From Pseudolabrys sp. (GTDB taxonomy: Bacteria > Pseudomonadota > Alphaproteobacteria > Rhizobiales > Xanthobacteraceae), in assembly GCA_022843325.1 (NCBI GenBank), contig JALHNV010000002.1, positions 36,920-100,919 on the forward strand: a DNA stretch of 64,000 bases, in the 5' to 3' direction. Below, in pieces: positions 39,667-50,129 of the stretch (positions are counted from its first letter, which is position 1; the number at the start of each line of letters is the position of its first letter). Made by a program: the position numbers and the translations under genes. The notes below the pieces were generated by a model. It ran no database searches and was not told where the DNA came from. It saw only the letters and a list, made by a program, of their open reading frames with translations.

Positions 39667-40092
39667 TTACTTGGCGGCGGCCGCAGCGGCCTTTTTCTTC
39701 GGCGCGGCGTTGGCAGCCGAGTCCGGTCCGGTGGTGCTCGCCGCTTCGGTGATGCGGGCCTTCTTGCCGCGCAGGGCGCGGAGGTAATACAGCTTGGCGC
39801 GGCGCACCTTGCCGCGGCGCACAACCTTGATCGAGTCGATCATCGGCGCGTGCAGCGGAAACACGCGCTCGACGCCTTCGCCGTACGAGATCTTGCGGAC
39901 GGTGAAGTTGGCGTTGAGGCCGTGACCGGCGCGGCCGATGCAGACGCCTTCGTAGGCCTGCACGCGGCTCTTGTCGCCTTCGATGACCTTGACGTTCACC
40001 AGCACGGTGTCGCCAGGGCCGAATTCCGGCATCTCTTTGCCGGCGGACAGTCTTTCGACCTGCTCTTTTTCGATGGTCTGGATCAGGTTCAT
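39667..40092 (-). CDS. rplS: 50S ribosomal protein L19
   Basis: [52 protein letters not shown]. Confidence 0.97.
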   Translation of the reverse strand: MNLIQTIEKEQVERLSAGKEMPEFGPGDTVLVNVKVIEGDKSRVQAYEGVCIGRAGHGLNANFTVRKISYGEGVERVFPLHAPMIDSIKVVRRGKVRRAKLYYLRALRGKKARITEAASTTGPDSAANAAPKKKAAAAAAK

Positions 40093-40251
40093 GGCGAATT
40101 CTCCGTCGGCAGCGCCAGCAACCAGCGCGCGGCTATGCTTGGTCTGAATGGGTTGGCGAGCTTCTAGACGATAAAATCGCCTTTGTCACTCTTTCAAAGC
40201 CGACATTTCCGACACCCCCGGGGGACCCGTTGGTCCCCGAAATGACGGAAA

Positions 40252-40947
<696 letters not shown>

Positions 40948-40959
40948 GGCTACCGCCTC

Positions 40960-41053
40960 CCGCTCGTCCCCGCGAAAGCGGGGACCCAGAGGCCAAAATC
41001 AGAGGCGACGGCAGTGCAGCTCTGGATTCCCGCTTGCGCGGAAATGAGCGGAG
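40960..41053. repeat. Palindromic intergenic repeat, family A copy 3
   Basis: ccgctcgtccccgcgaaagcggggacccag ... ctggattcccgcttgcgcggaaatgagcggag. Confidence 0.8.
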
Positions 41054-41076
41054 TTTGCAGCGCGCCTGCCATCATC

Positions 41077-41649
41077 TCACTCCGTCACCGCCGGCAGCAC
41101 GACCACCATCTTGCCGCCAGATATGTCGATCTCCGGCACGGTCGCCGCGGTGAAGGGCAGCAGCATCGGTTCGCCACCGGCATTCGACTTGATCTCGACC
41201 AGATCCCCGGCGCCGAAATTCAGCATCGCGCTGACGGTGCCGATGGCGACGCCGTCCGGCGTCACTGCGCTGAGCCCGATCAGGTCGGCGTGATAATAAG
41301 CGCCGTCTTCGGCCGGCGGCAGCAGGGCGCGGTCGATGAACAGTTCGATGTTGCGCAGCTTCTCGGCCGCGTCGCGGTCGGCGACGCCTTTGAGGCGCAC
41401 CACGAAGTGATCCTTCGCCGCGCGCATGGTCTCGATGTCGAACTGGCGCTTGCCGTCTTCGGTGTGCAGCGGACCGTAAGTGGCGACGTCGGCCGGATCC
41501 TGCGTGAACGACCACAGCTTCATTTCGCCGCGCACACCGTGCGGCGCACCGATACGGGCGATGCAGATTCGATCCGCCGACGGCGCGGACGTCTTCGCCG
41601 CAGGCGGCGAGGCGGGTGAGGGGGAAACATCTCGCCTCGGCTTTCGCAT
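41077..41649 (-). CDS. rimM: 16S rRNA processing protein RimM (alternative start 41691 within repeat sequence)
   Basis: ICIARIGAPHGVRGEMKLWSFTQDPADVATYGPL. Confidence 0.92.
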   Translation of the reverse strand: MRKPRRDVSPSPASPPAAKTSAPSADRICIARIGAPHGVRGEMKLWSFTQDPADVATYGPLHTEDGKRQFDIETMRAAKDHFVVRLKGVADRDAAEKLRNIELFIDRALLPPAEDGAYYHADLIGLSAVTPDGVAIGTVSAMLNFGAGDLVEIKSNAGGEPMLLPFTAATVPEIDISGGKMVVVLPAVTE

Positions 41650-41720
41650 CGAACTCCCCCTCACCCGGTTTCGGGCGCTTCGCTCCCTCAACCACCCTCT
41701 CCCTCAAGGGGAGAGGGTCA
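41611..41720. repeat. Palindromic repeat, family B-like, overlapping the rimM 5' end
   Basis: ggcgggtgagggggaaac ... ccccctcacccggtttcgggcgcttcgctccctcaaccaccctctccctcaaggggagaggg. Confidence 0.6.
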
Positions 41721-41726
41721 GGGCGA

Positions 41727-42149
41727 TCAGGCCTCGGCCTTGGCGGCCTTGTCGGCCGCGGCCTTTTCGGCAGCCTTGGCGGTGGCGGCGGCCTTCGCCG
41801 CGGCGTCGCTGGCTTCCTTGGCCTTGAGCGCTTCTTCCTTGGCGGCCTTGCGATCCTTGCGCGGGATGGCTTTTTCCGGGTTGTTGCGCTTGTCGCGCTT
41901 GACGACGCCGGCGGCGTCGAGGAAGCGCATCACGCGGTCGGACGGCTGCGCGCCCTTCTTCATCCAGTCCTGACACTTTTCGAGATCGAGCTTGAGACGC
42001 TCGGTCTTATCCTTCGGCAGCAGCGGGTTGTAATAGCCGAGCCGCTCGATGAAACGGCCGTCACGCGGCGAGCGCGAGTCGGCCAGCACGATGTGATAGA
42101 ACGGGCGCTTCTTGGTGCCGGCGCGAGCCATGCGGATAACGAGAGACAT
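41727..42149 (-). CDS. rpsP: 30S ribosomal protein S16
   Basis: [44 protein letters not shown]; Ala/Lys-rich C-terminal extension. Confidence 0.97.
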   Translation of the reverse strand: MSLVIRMARAGTKKRPFYHIVLADSRSPRDGRFIERLGYYNPLLPKDKTERLKLDLEKCQDWMKKGAQPSDRVMRFLDAAGVVKRDKRNNPEKAIPRKDRKAAKEEALKAKEASDAAAKAAATAKAAEKAAADKAAKAEA

Positions 42150-42209
42150 TGTAGTTTCCTTTGTTGCGATGTCGTTTGAACGGTGAAGAGAGTGATCGGG
42201 TGAACTAGG

Positions 42210-43736
42210 TCATTTCTTCTTTCCGGCGCCGGGCAGTCCGGCCAGTCCGGGAAATTTTCCGAGGTTGGGCATCCCCGGCATGGTTGGCATCGTCGGCGGC
42301 AGTCCGCCGGCGCCTGGCATGCCGGGCAGCTTGCCGCCCGGCATTTTCTTGGCGAGTTCGGCCATCTGTTCGGGCGAGGGCGCGCCGCCGCCGCCGAAGC
42401 CCATCATCTGGCCGAGATTGCCCATCATGCCGCGCTTGCCGGAGCCCATGGCCTTCATCATGTCGGCCATGCCGCGGTGCATTTTCAGAAGCTTGTTGAT
42501 CGCTTCCGGCGTGGTGCCGGAGCCTTTGGCGATGCGCTTCTTGCGGCTGTTCTTCAAGAGGTCGGGGTTACGCCGTTCCTGCGGCGTCATCGAATCGATG
42601 ATCGCCATCTGCCGCTTCACCATTTTGTCGTCGAGGCCGGCATTGGCGATCTGGTTCTTCATCTTGGCGACGCCGGGCATCATGCCCATCAGACCGCCGA
42701 GGCCGCCCATCGACTGCATCTGCACCAACTGCTCGCGCAGATCGGCGAGATCGAAGGCGCCCTTGCGCATGCGCTCGGCGGTGCGCGCCGCCTTCTCGGC
42801 ATCGATATTGGCGGCAGCTTTCTCGACCAGCGCGACGATGTCGCCCATGCCGAGAATGCGGCCGGCGATGCGCGAGGGGTCGAACTCTTCCAGCGCGTCG
42901 AGTTTTTCGCCGGTGCCGATCAGCTTGATCGGCTTGTTGGTGACGGCGCGCATCGACAGCGCGGCGCCGCCGCGGCCATCGCCGTCGACGCGGGTCAGCA
43001 CGATGCCGGTGAGGCCGACGCGCTCGTCGAAGGCGCGGGCGAGATTGACCGCGTCCTGGCCGGTGAGGCTGTCGGCGACCAGCAGCACTTCATGCGGATT
43101 GGCGGCCTTCTTGACCTCGGCCGCCTCGTTCATCATCTCGTCGTCGAGCGTGGTGCGGCCGGCGGTGTCCAGCATCACCACGTCGTAACCGCCGAGGCGG
43201 GCGGCCTCGATGGCGCGCTTGGCGATCTGCGGCGGCATCTGGCCGGCGACCACCGGCAGCGTGTCGATGCCAGCCTCGCGGCCGAGCACGGCGAGCTGCT
43301 CCATCGCCGCCGGACGGCGCACGTCGAGCGAGGCCATCAGCACTTTCTTGTTCTGACGGTCGGTGAGGCGGCGCGCGATCTTGGCACTGGTCGTGGTTTT
43401 GCCGGAGCCCTGCAGGCCGACCATCATGATGGCGACCGGCGGCGCGGCGTGCAGGTCGATGCTCTGGCCCTCGGCGCCGAGCATGGCGACCAACTGGTCG
43501 TGCACGATCTTGACGACCATCTGGCCGGGCGTGACCGACTTCATCACCTCGACACCGACCGCCTGCTTCTTCACGCCATCGGTGAAGGCGCGGGCCACGT
43601 CGAGCGCCACGTCGGCTTCCAGCAGCGCGCGGCGAACCTCGCGCAGCGCCGCATCGACGTCGGCTTCCGACAGCGCGCCGCGGCGGGTCAGACGGTCGAG
43701 AATGCCGCCAAGTTTTTCCGACAGTGAGTCGAACAT
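42210..43736 (-). CDS. ffh: Signal recognition particle protein
   Basis: GLQGSGKTTTSAKIARRL; LDTAGRTTLDDEMMNE; Met-rich M domain. Confidence 0.97.
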   Translation of the reverse strand: MFDSLSEKLGGILDRLTRRGALSEADVDAALREVRRALLEADVALDVARAFTDGVKKQAVGVEVMKSVTPGQMVVKIVHDQLVAMLGAEGQSIDLHAAPPVAIMMVGLQGSGKTTTSAKIARRLTDRQNKKVLMASLDVRRPAAMEQLAVLGREAGIDTLPVVAGQMPPQIAKRAIEAARLGGYDVVMLDTAGRTTLDDEMMNEAAEVKKAANPHEVLLVADSLTGQDAVNLARAFDERVGLTGIVLTRVDGDGRGGAALSMRAVTNKPIKLIGTGEKLDALEEFDPSRIAGRILGMGDIVALVEKAAANIDAEKAARTAERMRKGAFDLADLREQLVQMQSMGGLGGLMGMMPGVAKMKNQIANAGLDDKMVKRQMAIIDSMTPQERRNPDLLKNSRKKRIAKGSGTTPEAINKLLKMHRGMADMMKAMGSGKRGMMGNLGQMMGFGGGGAPSPEQMAELAKKMPGGKLPGMPGAGGLPPTMPTMPGMPNLGKFPGLAGLPGAGKKK

Positions 43737-43943
43737 CGAACTTCTTTCCTTGACCTCTCCCCACAGCGGAGAGGCGAAGAGGGGCCTCCAAACGACTTAA
43801 CGCCCGAGGGCGCATTGCGCTGTCGGGCGGTGGCCTCCGGCCTCAGGGACCGGGCGGCGAACGGGTCTTCACGTCTCTTGCGAGAGTGGGCGCAACCTAG
43901 AAGCGGCCCGCCTCCGAGTCAAGACACAGAAAAACTATAAATA

Positions 43944-44627
43944 TCAATGCTTTAGTTCAAAACTGACGGTGACGATAGAGCGCAGCACCTGTTCGCCCGG
44001 GGCGACCGGGACCGAGGCGCGCATGGCCTGCATCGATTGCACCGGGCGGACCGGCGGCGAGGCGCCATCTTCGTTGATCGCGACCACGGGGCCGAGGCTG
44101 GCGCCGGCGGCCTTGGCGTAGAGCTCCGCCTTGCGCCGTGCGTCGCTGACGGCGTCGTCGCGGGCCTGGTCGAGCAGCTTGGACTGCTCCGAGACGATGA
44201 ATTCGATTCCCGACATCTCGTTGGCGCCGGCGGCGATGGCGCGGTCGAGGATCGACGGCAGGCTGTCGATGTCGCGGATCCTGATGGTGAGCTGGTTGGT
44301 GACCTGAAAGCCGAGCAGGCGGGCGGTGCCGCCTTTGTTCGGATCGTATTGTGGCTGCAGGGACAGCCGGGAGGTCTGCACGTCGCGGTCGGCGATGCCG
44401 GCGCCGCGGATGGCGGCCAGTACCGTGGTCATCAGTTTGGCGTTGGCGTCACTGGCTTCGCGCGCCGTCTTGCCGAGGCTGCCGACGCCGATGCGGATTA
44501 CCGCGACATCGGGCGCGACCGAGACCGTGGCCTCGCCGGTCACCGTCACCAGCCGGTCGGCGGCGAGCACCGTGGCCGGCGCGCAGGCTACCACCACGGC
44601 GAAAAGGATACGAAAAATCGGGCCCAT
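43944..44627 (-). CDS. SIMPL domain-containing (DUF541) periplasmic protein
   Basis: Signal peptide; VTVTGEATVSVAPDVAVIRIGV...DVQTSRLSLQPQYD. Confidence 0.9.
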   Translation of the reverse strand: MGPIFRILFAVVVACAPATVLAADRLVTVTGEATVSVAPDVAVIRIGVGSLGKTAREASDANAKLMTTVLAAIRGAGIADRDVQTSRLSLQPQYDPNKGGTARLLGFQVTNQLTIRIRDIDSLPSILDRAIAAGANEMSGIEFIVSEQSKLLDQARDDAVSDARRKAELYAKAAGASLGPVVAINEDGASPPVRPVQSMQAMRASVPVAPGEQVLRSIVTVSFELKH

Positions 44628-44667
44628 TGTTCTGTCCTCGGGTGCAGGCTGCACCGCCACAAAGCCG

Positions 44668-45291
44668 CTATTTTACCGGCACGTACACCGTGACGACCAT
44701 GTTATCGGAATTAACGGTCGCCGGGTCGCTCACGTATTCCTCTATAAACATGTCTTTGGCGTCGAGCTGCTTCTCGTCAAGATGGTTGGTGATCGCCTCG
44801 TAGGTCGAATCCATCGCATCATAGGAGCCGCGGTGCACGAACTTGAGTGCCCGGCCGGTTGGCGCCCGGCCGACGGCGATGTCGCCGGTCGGCGGATTGG
44901 CCGGCGCCGCCGCGACCGGCAGCGCCGCCTCAAAGGTAAAGCCGCGATCGTCGGTCTGCGTATAGATGGTCATGGCCAGACCGTTCGGCTTGATGCCCTG
45001 CTTGTCGAGATACTGGTTGAGCGACTTGTAGGCGTCGACCAGCGTCGCGAAGGCTGATTCCCAGGTGCCTTGGCCTTTGAGGAAAATGATGGTCCGTTCC
45101 GGCAGCATCACCTCCTCGCCGAAGGCGTCGCCGGGTTGTAGCGGCAGCGGCGCGGGAGGGACGCCGGGGATCGGCATCGACTCGGCCGGCGCGATGGCCG
45201 GCGGCGTCTGCGCCAGCGCCGGGCCGGCGGCGAATGTCAGCGCCAGGGCAGCCAGAAGCGGCGCCGCAAGGCGTTTCGGCAGGCTGAACAT
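44668..45291 (-). CDS. Secreted GyrI/AraC-effector-binding-like protein
   Basis: MFSLPKRLAAPLLAALALTFAAGPALA; two-domain SOUL/GyrI-like pattern HRGSYDAMDSTYEAITNHLDEKQL. Confidence 0.7.
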   Translation of the reverse strand: MFSLPKRLAAPLLAALALTFAAGPALAQTPPAIAPAESMPIPGVPPAPLPLQPGDAFGEEVMLPERTIIFLKGQGTWESAFATLVDAYKSLNQYLDKQGIKPNGLAMTIYTQTDDRGFTFEAALPVAAAPANPPTGDIAVGRAPTGRALKFVHRGSYDAMDSTYEAITNHLDEKQLDAKDMFIEEYVSDPATVNSDNMVVTVYVPVK

Positions 45292-45433
45292 CGAGATACT
45301 CCGTCCTATCCGCGTGGCGATTCCGCCGATTCGCGGCAACTGACGCCACTCTACCATGCGCCACTGGCCAATCCGCGCCCATTCGCCATATAAACCGGGC
45401 GAAACCCGGGCGGTCGTCCCGAGAGGCTGAATT

Positions 45434-46309
45434 ATGGGCGCGCTCGCCAATCAAGCTTTCGTCAAGATGAACGGCATCGGCAACGAGATCGTCGTCGTCG
45501 ACCTGCGCCCGCAGGCCACCAAGATCACTGCCGACGAGGCGCGGGCCGCCGCCGGCCCGCAGGGCGCGCCATACGATCAATTGATGGCGCTGTACCCGCC
45601 GCTGACGCCGGGCACCGACGCCTATATCCGCATCTACAACAATGACGGCTCGGAAGCCGGCGCCTGCGGCAACGGGATGCGTTGCGTGGCTTCGCTGGTG
45701 GCCGACGCCACGGGCAAGAGTGATCTCACGTTCGAGACAAAAGCCGGCATTCTCAATTGCTGGAAGGGCGAAGACGGACTGTTTACCGTCGATATGGGCA
45801 AGCCGAAATTCGCCTGGAACGAGATTCCGCTGGCCGAGGAATTCCGCGACACGCGCGCCATCGAATTGCAGATCGGGCCGATCGACAATCCGGTGCTGCA
45901 CTCGCCGGCGGTGGTCAACATGGGCAATCCGCATGCTGTGTTCTGGGTCGACGACGTCAATGCCTACGATCTCGGGCGTTTCGGGCCGCTGCTGGAAAAT
46001 CATCCGATCTTCCCGGAGCGCGCCAACATCACGCTGGCGCATATTGTGTCGCGTGACGCCATCACCATCCGCACCTGGGAGCGCGGCGCCGGGCTGACCA
46101 AGGCCTGCGGTTCGGCCGCCTGCGCTGCCGCGGTCGCCGCTGCGCGGCTCAAGCGCACCAACCGCAAGGTCAAGGTGACGCTGCCGGGCGGCGAACTGAC
46201 CATCGACTGGCGCGAGCGCGACGATCACGTGCTGATGACGGGGCCGGTGGCCTTCGAATTTGCGGGGACGTTCGATGCGAAGCTGTTTGATAACGTCGCT
46301 GCACGGTGA
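45434..46309 (+). CDS. dapF: Diaminopimelate epimerase
   Basis: [50 protein letters not shown]. Confidence 0.96.
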   Translation: MGALANQAFVKMNGIGNEIVVVDLRPQATKITADEARAAAGPQGAPYDQLMALYPPLTPGTDAYIRIYNNDGSEAGACGNGMRCVASLVADATGKSDLTFETKAGILNCWKGEDGLFTVDMGKPKFAWNEIPLAEEFRDTRAIELQIGPIDNPVLHSPAVVNMGNPHAVFWVDDVNAYDLGRFGPLLENHPIFPERANITLAHIVSRDAITIRTWERGAGLTKACGSAACAAAVAAARLKRTNRKVKVTLPGGELTIDWRERDDHVLMTGPVAFEFAGTFDAKLFDNVAAR

Positions 46310-46354
46310 TCTTTCTTCACCTCCCCCTGGAGGGGAGGGTAAAGGAAGTACTCG

Positions 46355-47584
46355 ATGACCATCGACATCCACACCTTCGGCTGCCGGCTCAACATTGCCG
46401 AATCCGAAGTCATCAAGCGCGAGGCCGCCGCGGCTGGCGTTGCCAATGTCGCGGTGCTGAACACCTGCAACGTCACCGCGGAAGCCGTGAAGCAGGCGCG
46501 CCAGACCATCCGCCGCATCAAGCGCGAAGAGCCCGGCAGGCGCATCGTCGTCACCGGCTGCGCCGCGCAGGCCGCGCCGGATGCGTTCGCCGCCATGCCG
46601 GAAGTCGACCGCGTGCTCGGCAACGAGGAGAAGCTCGACGCCCGCGTCTGGGCGGGGAATGGGCGCGTTGCGGTCGGCGACATCATGGCGATCAAGACGC
46701 ACACCGCGCGCGCCGCCGATCAACTCGACGGTCATACCCGTGCCTTCCTGCAGGTGCAGAACGGCTGCGACCATCGCTGCACCTTCTGCATCATCCCGTT
46801 CGGCCGCGGCAATTCGCGCTCGCTGCCGATGGACGACGCGGTGGCGCAGGCGCGGCGGCTGGTCGAGAACGGCTATCGCGAGATCGTGCTGACCGGCGTC
46901 GACATCACCAGCTACGGCGCCGATATCGACGGCGCGCCGCGCCTTGGCACGCTGGTCAAACGCATCCTGCGCGAACTCCCGGAACTGGCGCGGCTGCGGC
47001 TGTCCTCGATCGATTCGGTCGAGGCCGACGCCGATCTGCTCGATGCGCTGGCGACCGAAGCGCGGCTGATGCCGCATCTGCATCTGTCGCTGCAGGCCGG
47101 CGACAACATGATCCTCAAGCGCATGAAGCGCCGCCATGCGCGCGAGGACGCCATTGCGTTTTGCGACCAGGTGCGGCGGCTGCGGCCCGACATTGCCTTC
47201 GGCGCCGACATCATCGCCGGTTTCCCGACCGAGACCGAGGCCATGTTCGCGCGCTCGCTCGATCTGGTCGACGATTGCGGGTTGACGCAGTTGCACGTGT
47301 TTCCGTTTTCGCCGCGGCCGGGTACGCCGGCGGCCAGGATGCCGCAACTCGACCGCGGCCTGATCAAGGAGCGCGCGGCGCGGCTGCGCGAGCGCGGCGA
47401 CAGGGCATTGCGCGATCATCTCGACGCCCAGGTCGGCGCGCGGCACCGTGTACTGACCGAGCGCGGCGGCATCGGCCGCACCGAACAATTTTTGCCGGTG
47501 CGGCTGTCGCTGCCGACGGACCACGGTAAGATGCTCGACCTGACCATGGCCGGACATAACGGCCGGCAATTACTGGCGGCCTAG
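46355..47584 (+). CDS. mtaB: tRNA (N6-threonylcarbamoyladenosine(37)-C2)-methylthiotransferase MtaB
   Basis: HTFGCRLNIAESEVIKREA; QNGCDHRCTFCIIPFGRGNSRS; MiaB/MtaB family. Confidence 0.94.
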   Translation: MTIDIHTFGCRLNIAESEVIKREAAAAGVANVAVLNTCNVTAEAVKQARQTIRRIKREEPGRRIVVTGCAAQAAPDAFAAMPEVDRVLGNEEKLDARVWAGNGRVAVGDIMAIKTHTARAADQLDGHTRAFLQVQNGCDHRCTFCIIPFGRGNSRSLPMDDAVAQARRLVENGYREIVLTGVDITSYGADIDGAPRLGTLVKRILRELPELARLRLSSIDSVEADADLLDALATEARLMPHLHLSLQAGDNMILKRMKRRHAREDAIAFCDQVRRLRPDIAFGADIIAGFPTETEAMFARSLDLVDDCGLTQLHVFPFSPRPGTPAARMPQLDRGLIKERAARLRERGDRALRDHLDAQVGARHRVLTERGGIGRTEQFLPVRLSLPTDHGKMLDLTMAGHNGRQLLAA

Positions 47585-47609
47585 ATCGCCGGACAAGGGA
47601 GACGACACG

Positions 47610-48233
47610 ATGGGCGCGCCGGAGCATCTGGTCACCAGCATCGAGCAACTCGAGGCGCTGTACGGCCAGCCCTGGGGCCCGTCGGTGGCCAAGGAAATCG
47701 ACCACATCAGCCCGAGCTACCGCAAGATGATCGAGGCATCGCCCTTCGTCGCGCTGGCGACGGGCGGTCCGGAAGGGCTCGATTGCTCGCCCAAAGGCGA
47801 CGCGCCCGGCTTTGTCCGCATCCTCGACGAGCGCACGCTGGCGCTGCCCGACCGGCCCGGCAACAACCGCATCGACGGCTACCGCAACATCCTGCGCGAC
47901 CCGCGCATCGCGCTGCTGTTCCTCATTCCCGGCATCGGCGAGACGCTGCGCGTCAACGGCCGCGGTGCCATCTCGATCGATCCGGAACTGATGCAGAGCT
48001 TCGCCGTCAACGGCAAGCTGCCGCGCAGCGTGCTCATCGTCCACATCGACAGCATCTTCTTCCATTGCTCGAAGGCGATCGTGCGCTCGAAGCTGTGGAG
48101 CGAGGAGGCGAAGATCGATCGCAACAGCCTGCCCTCGACCGGCGCGATTATCGCGGAAGTCAGCCAGGGGTCGTTCGGTGGCGACGACTACGACCGCGCC
48201 GCGCCCGAGCGCATCAAGGCGATGTTGTATTAA
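47610..48233 (+). CDS. Pyridoxamine 5'-phosphate oxidase family FMN-binding protein
   Basis: FVALATGGPEGLDCSPKGDAPGFVRILDERTLALPDRPGNNRIDGYRNILRDPRIALLFLIPG. Confidence 0.88.
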   Translation: MGAPEHLVTSIEQLEALYGQPWGPSVAKEIDHISPSYRKMIEASPFVALATGGPEGLDCSPKGDAPGFVRILDERTLALPDRPGNNRIDGYRNILRDPRIALLFLIPGIGETLRVNGRGAISIDPELMQSFAVNGKLPRSVLIVHIDSIFFHCSKAIVRSKLWSEEAKIDRNSLPSTGAIIAEVSQGSFGGDDYDRAAPERIKAMLY

Positions 48234-48236
48234 AGA

Positions 48237-48329
48237 CCGCTCGTCCCCGCGGAAGCGGGAACCCAGTTTTTTACGCGGGGGGCTTTGAATCGCCGCTCTG
48301 GATTCCCGCTTGCGCGGGAATGAGCGGAG
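48237..48329. repeat. Palindromic intergenic repeat, family A copy 4
   Basis: ccgctcgtccccgcggaagcgggaacccag ... ctggattcccgcttgcgcgggaatgagcggag. Confidence 0.85.
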
Positions 48330-48334
48330 TTCTC

Positions 48335-49153
48335 TCATCCACCCACCCACCCGCACGTCGCCAGCATCTGCCGCATATGCGCCGGCGCCGGCGCGGTAAC
48401 GACGACCGGCGGCTTGTTCTTGGAAATCGGCACCACGATCTCGCGCGCGTGGAGATGCAGCGGCGGCCCGCCGGTGCGCGGCGCGCTGCCATAAATGTTG
48501 TCGCCAACAATCGGCCAGCCCATCTCGGCGCAATGTACCCGCAACTGATGCGTCCGGCCGGTGAGCGGTTCGAGGGAAAGCCAGGTGAACTTTCTTTCAC
48601 CCTCCCCTGGAGGGGGAGGGTCGGATCGCCGAAGGCGATCCGGGGTGGGGTGGTCTTGGACTTGAAGTTCACCCCCTCCCGCCGAACTGCGTTCGGCGAC
48701 CTCCCCCCTCCAGGGGGAGGTCGAGGAAGCAAACCGCCCCATCACCTTCCACACCGTCTGCGCCGGCTTGCCGTCCGGGTCGGGCTTCATCCACCAGCCG
48801 CGATCCTCGTCGAGCTTGCCGAGCGGCATGTCGATGCGGCCTTCGTCGGCGTCCGGCCCGCCTTCGACCACCGCCCAGTAGGTCTTGCCGATCTGGCCGT
48901 TCTTGAACAGCTTGCCCAGCAGCGCCAGCGCCTTGCGGTGACGGCCGAGCACCAGGCAGCCGGACGTGTCCTTGTCGAGCCGGTGGGCCAGCGCCGGATC
49001 GCGCGGCAGCCCGAACCGCAGCGGTTCGAAATAATCCTCCAGGCTGTGGCCGCCCTTCGGCCCGCGATGCACCGACAGCCCGGCCGGCTTGTCGATCACC
49101 AGCATCAGGCCGTCGCGGTACAGCAGGCGGGAAAGCATCTCTTCCGGTGTCAT
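48335..49153 (-). CDS. RluA family pseudouridine synthase carrying an in-frame palindromic insertion
   Basis: MTPEEMLSRLLYRDGLMLVIDKPAGLSVH; LAHRLDKDTSGCLVLG; LEPLTGRTHQLRVHCAEMGWPIVGDNIYG; about 46 extra residues between VMGR and FTWLSLEPL. Confidence 0.92.
   Translation of the reverse strand: MTPEEMLSRLLYRDGLMLVIDKPAGLSVHRGPKGGHSLEDYFEPLRFGLPRDPALAHRLDKDTSGCLVLGRHRKALALLGKLFKNGQIGKTYWAVVEGGPDADEGRIDMPLGKLDEDRGWWMKPDPDGKPAQTVWKVMGRFASSTSPWRGEVAERSSAGGGELQVQDHPTPDRLRRSDPPPPGEGERKFTWLSLEPLTGRTHQLRVHCAEMGWPIVGDNIYGSAPRTGGPPLHLHAREIVVPISKNKPPVVVTAPAPAHMRQMLATCGWVGG
48591..48729. repeat. Palindromic repeat (family B) inside the RluA-type CDS
   Basis: ttctttcaccctcccctggagggggaggg ... cctcccccctccagggggaggtcgaggaag; terminal hairpins in inverse orientation. 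Confidence 0.8.
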
Positions 49154-49193
49154 GCCGAAACCGCTATCACGGGCGCGCCATGAAGACGACAGC

Positions 49194-50123
49194 ATGAACG
49201 ACACGACCCAAGGCGGCAGCTGGTGGAAACGCCTCAGCGGCGGGCTCAAGCGCACCTCGTCGGCACTCGGAACCGCGATCAGCGACCTGGTGTCGAAGCG
49301 CAAGCTCGACGCCGAGGCCATCGAGGACCTCGAAAGCGAGCTGATCCGCTCGGACCTCGGGCCCGATTTCGCCGCCCGCGTGGTCAAGGTGTTCGGCGAA
49401 AGCCGCTTCGAGAAGGGCATAGCGCCCGACGAGGTGAAGGCGGTGCTGGCCGGCGAGATCGAGAAAGTGCTCAGCGCGGTCGCCAAACCGCTCGAGATCA
49501 CGGCGCGGCCTTTTGTCATCCTGGTCGCCGGCGTCAACGGCTCCGGCAAGACCACCACCATCGGCAAGCTGTCCGCCAAGTTCCGCGCCGAGGGCAAGTC
49601 GGTGATGCTGGTGGCCGGCGACACCTTCCGCGCCGCCGCCATCGACCAGCTCAAGATCTGGGCGTCGCGCACCGGCGCCAGTGTGCGCGCCTCGACGCCG
49701 GGCGCCGATGCGGCGAGCCTGGCCTTCGAATCGATCGCCGCCGCCAGGGCCGAGAGCGTCGACGTCGTGCTGGTCGATACCGCCGGGCGTTTGCAGAACC
49801 GCACCGAATTGATGAGCGAACTGGAAAAGATGCTGCGCGTGATGCGCAAGGTCGAGCCGACCGCGCCGCATGCGGTGCTGCTGGTGCTCGACGCCACCGT
49901 CGGGCAGAACGCGCTAAGTCAGGTCGAGATCTTCGGCAAGATGGCGGGAGTCACCGGGCTGGTCATGACCAAGCTCGACGGCACCGCGCGCGGCGGCATC
50001 CTGGTCGCCATCGCCGACCGCTTCAAGCTGCCGGTGCATTTCATCGGCGTCGGCGAGGGTGTCGACGACCTGGCGCCGTTTACCGCGCGCGATTTCGCGC
50101 GGGCGGTGGTGGGACTGGAGTAA
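49194..50123 (+). CDS. ftsY: Signal recognition particle receptor FtsY
   Basis: ILVAGVNGSGKTTTIGKL; LVDTAGRLQNRTELMSELEKM; MTKLDGTARGG. Confidence 0.96.
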   Translation: MNDTTQGGSWWKRLSGGLKRTSSALGTAISDLVSKRKLDAEAIEDLESELIRSDLGPDFAARVVKVFGESRFEKGIAPDEVKAVLAGEIEKVLSAVAKPLEITARPFVILVAGVNGSGKTTTIGKLSAKFRAEGKSVMLVAGDTFRAAAIDQLKIWASRTGASVRASTPGADAASLAFESIAAARAESVDVVLVDTAGRLQNRTELMSELEKMLRVMRKVEPTAPHAVLLVLDATVGQNALSQVEIFGKMAGVTGLVMTKLDGTARGGILVAIADRFKLPVHFIGVGEGVDDLAPFTARDFARAVVGLE

Positions 50124-50129
50124 GCACGC

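Noticed and set aside
43740-43940. Possible SRP (4.5S) RNA gene upstream of ffh
   Set aside because: I could not find the conserved SRP tetraloop/asymmetric-loop motif; treated as ffh leader with a partial family B repeat.
44930-47569. 879-aa minus ORF spanning dapF and mtaB
   Set aside because: Antisense shadow of two clear genes; no recognisable domains.
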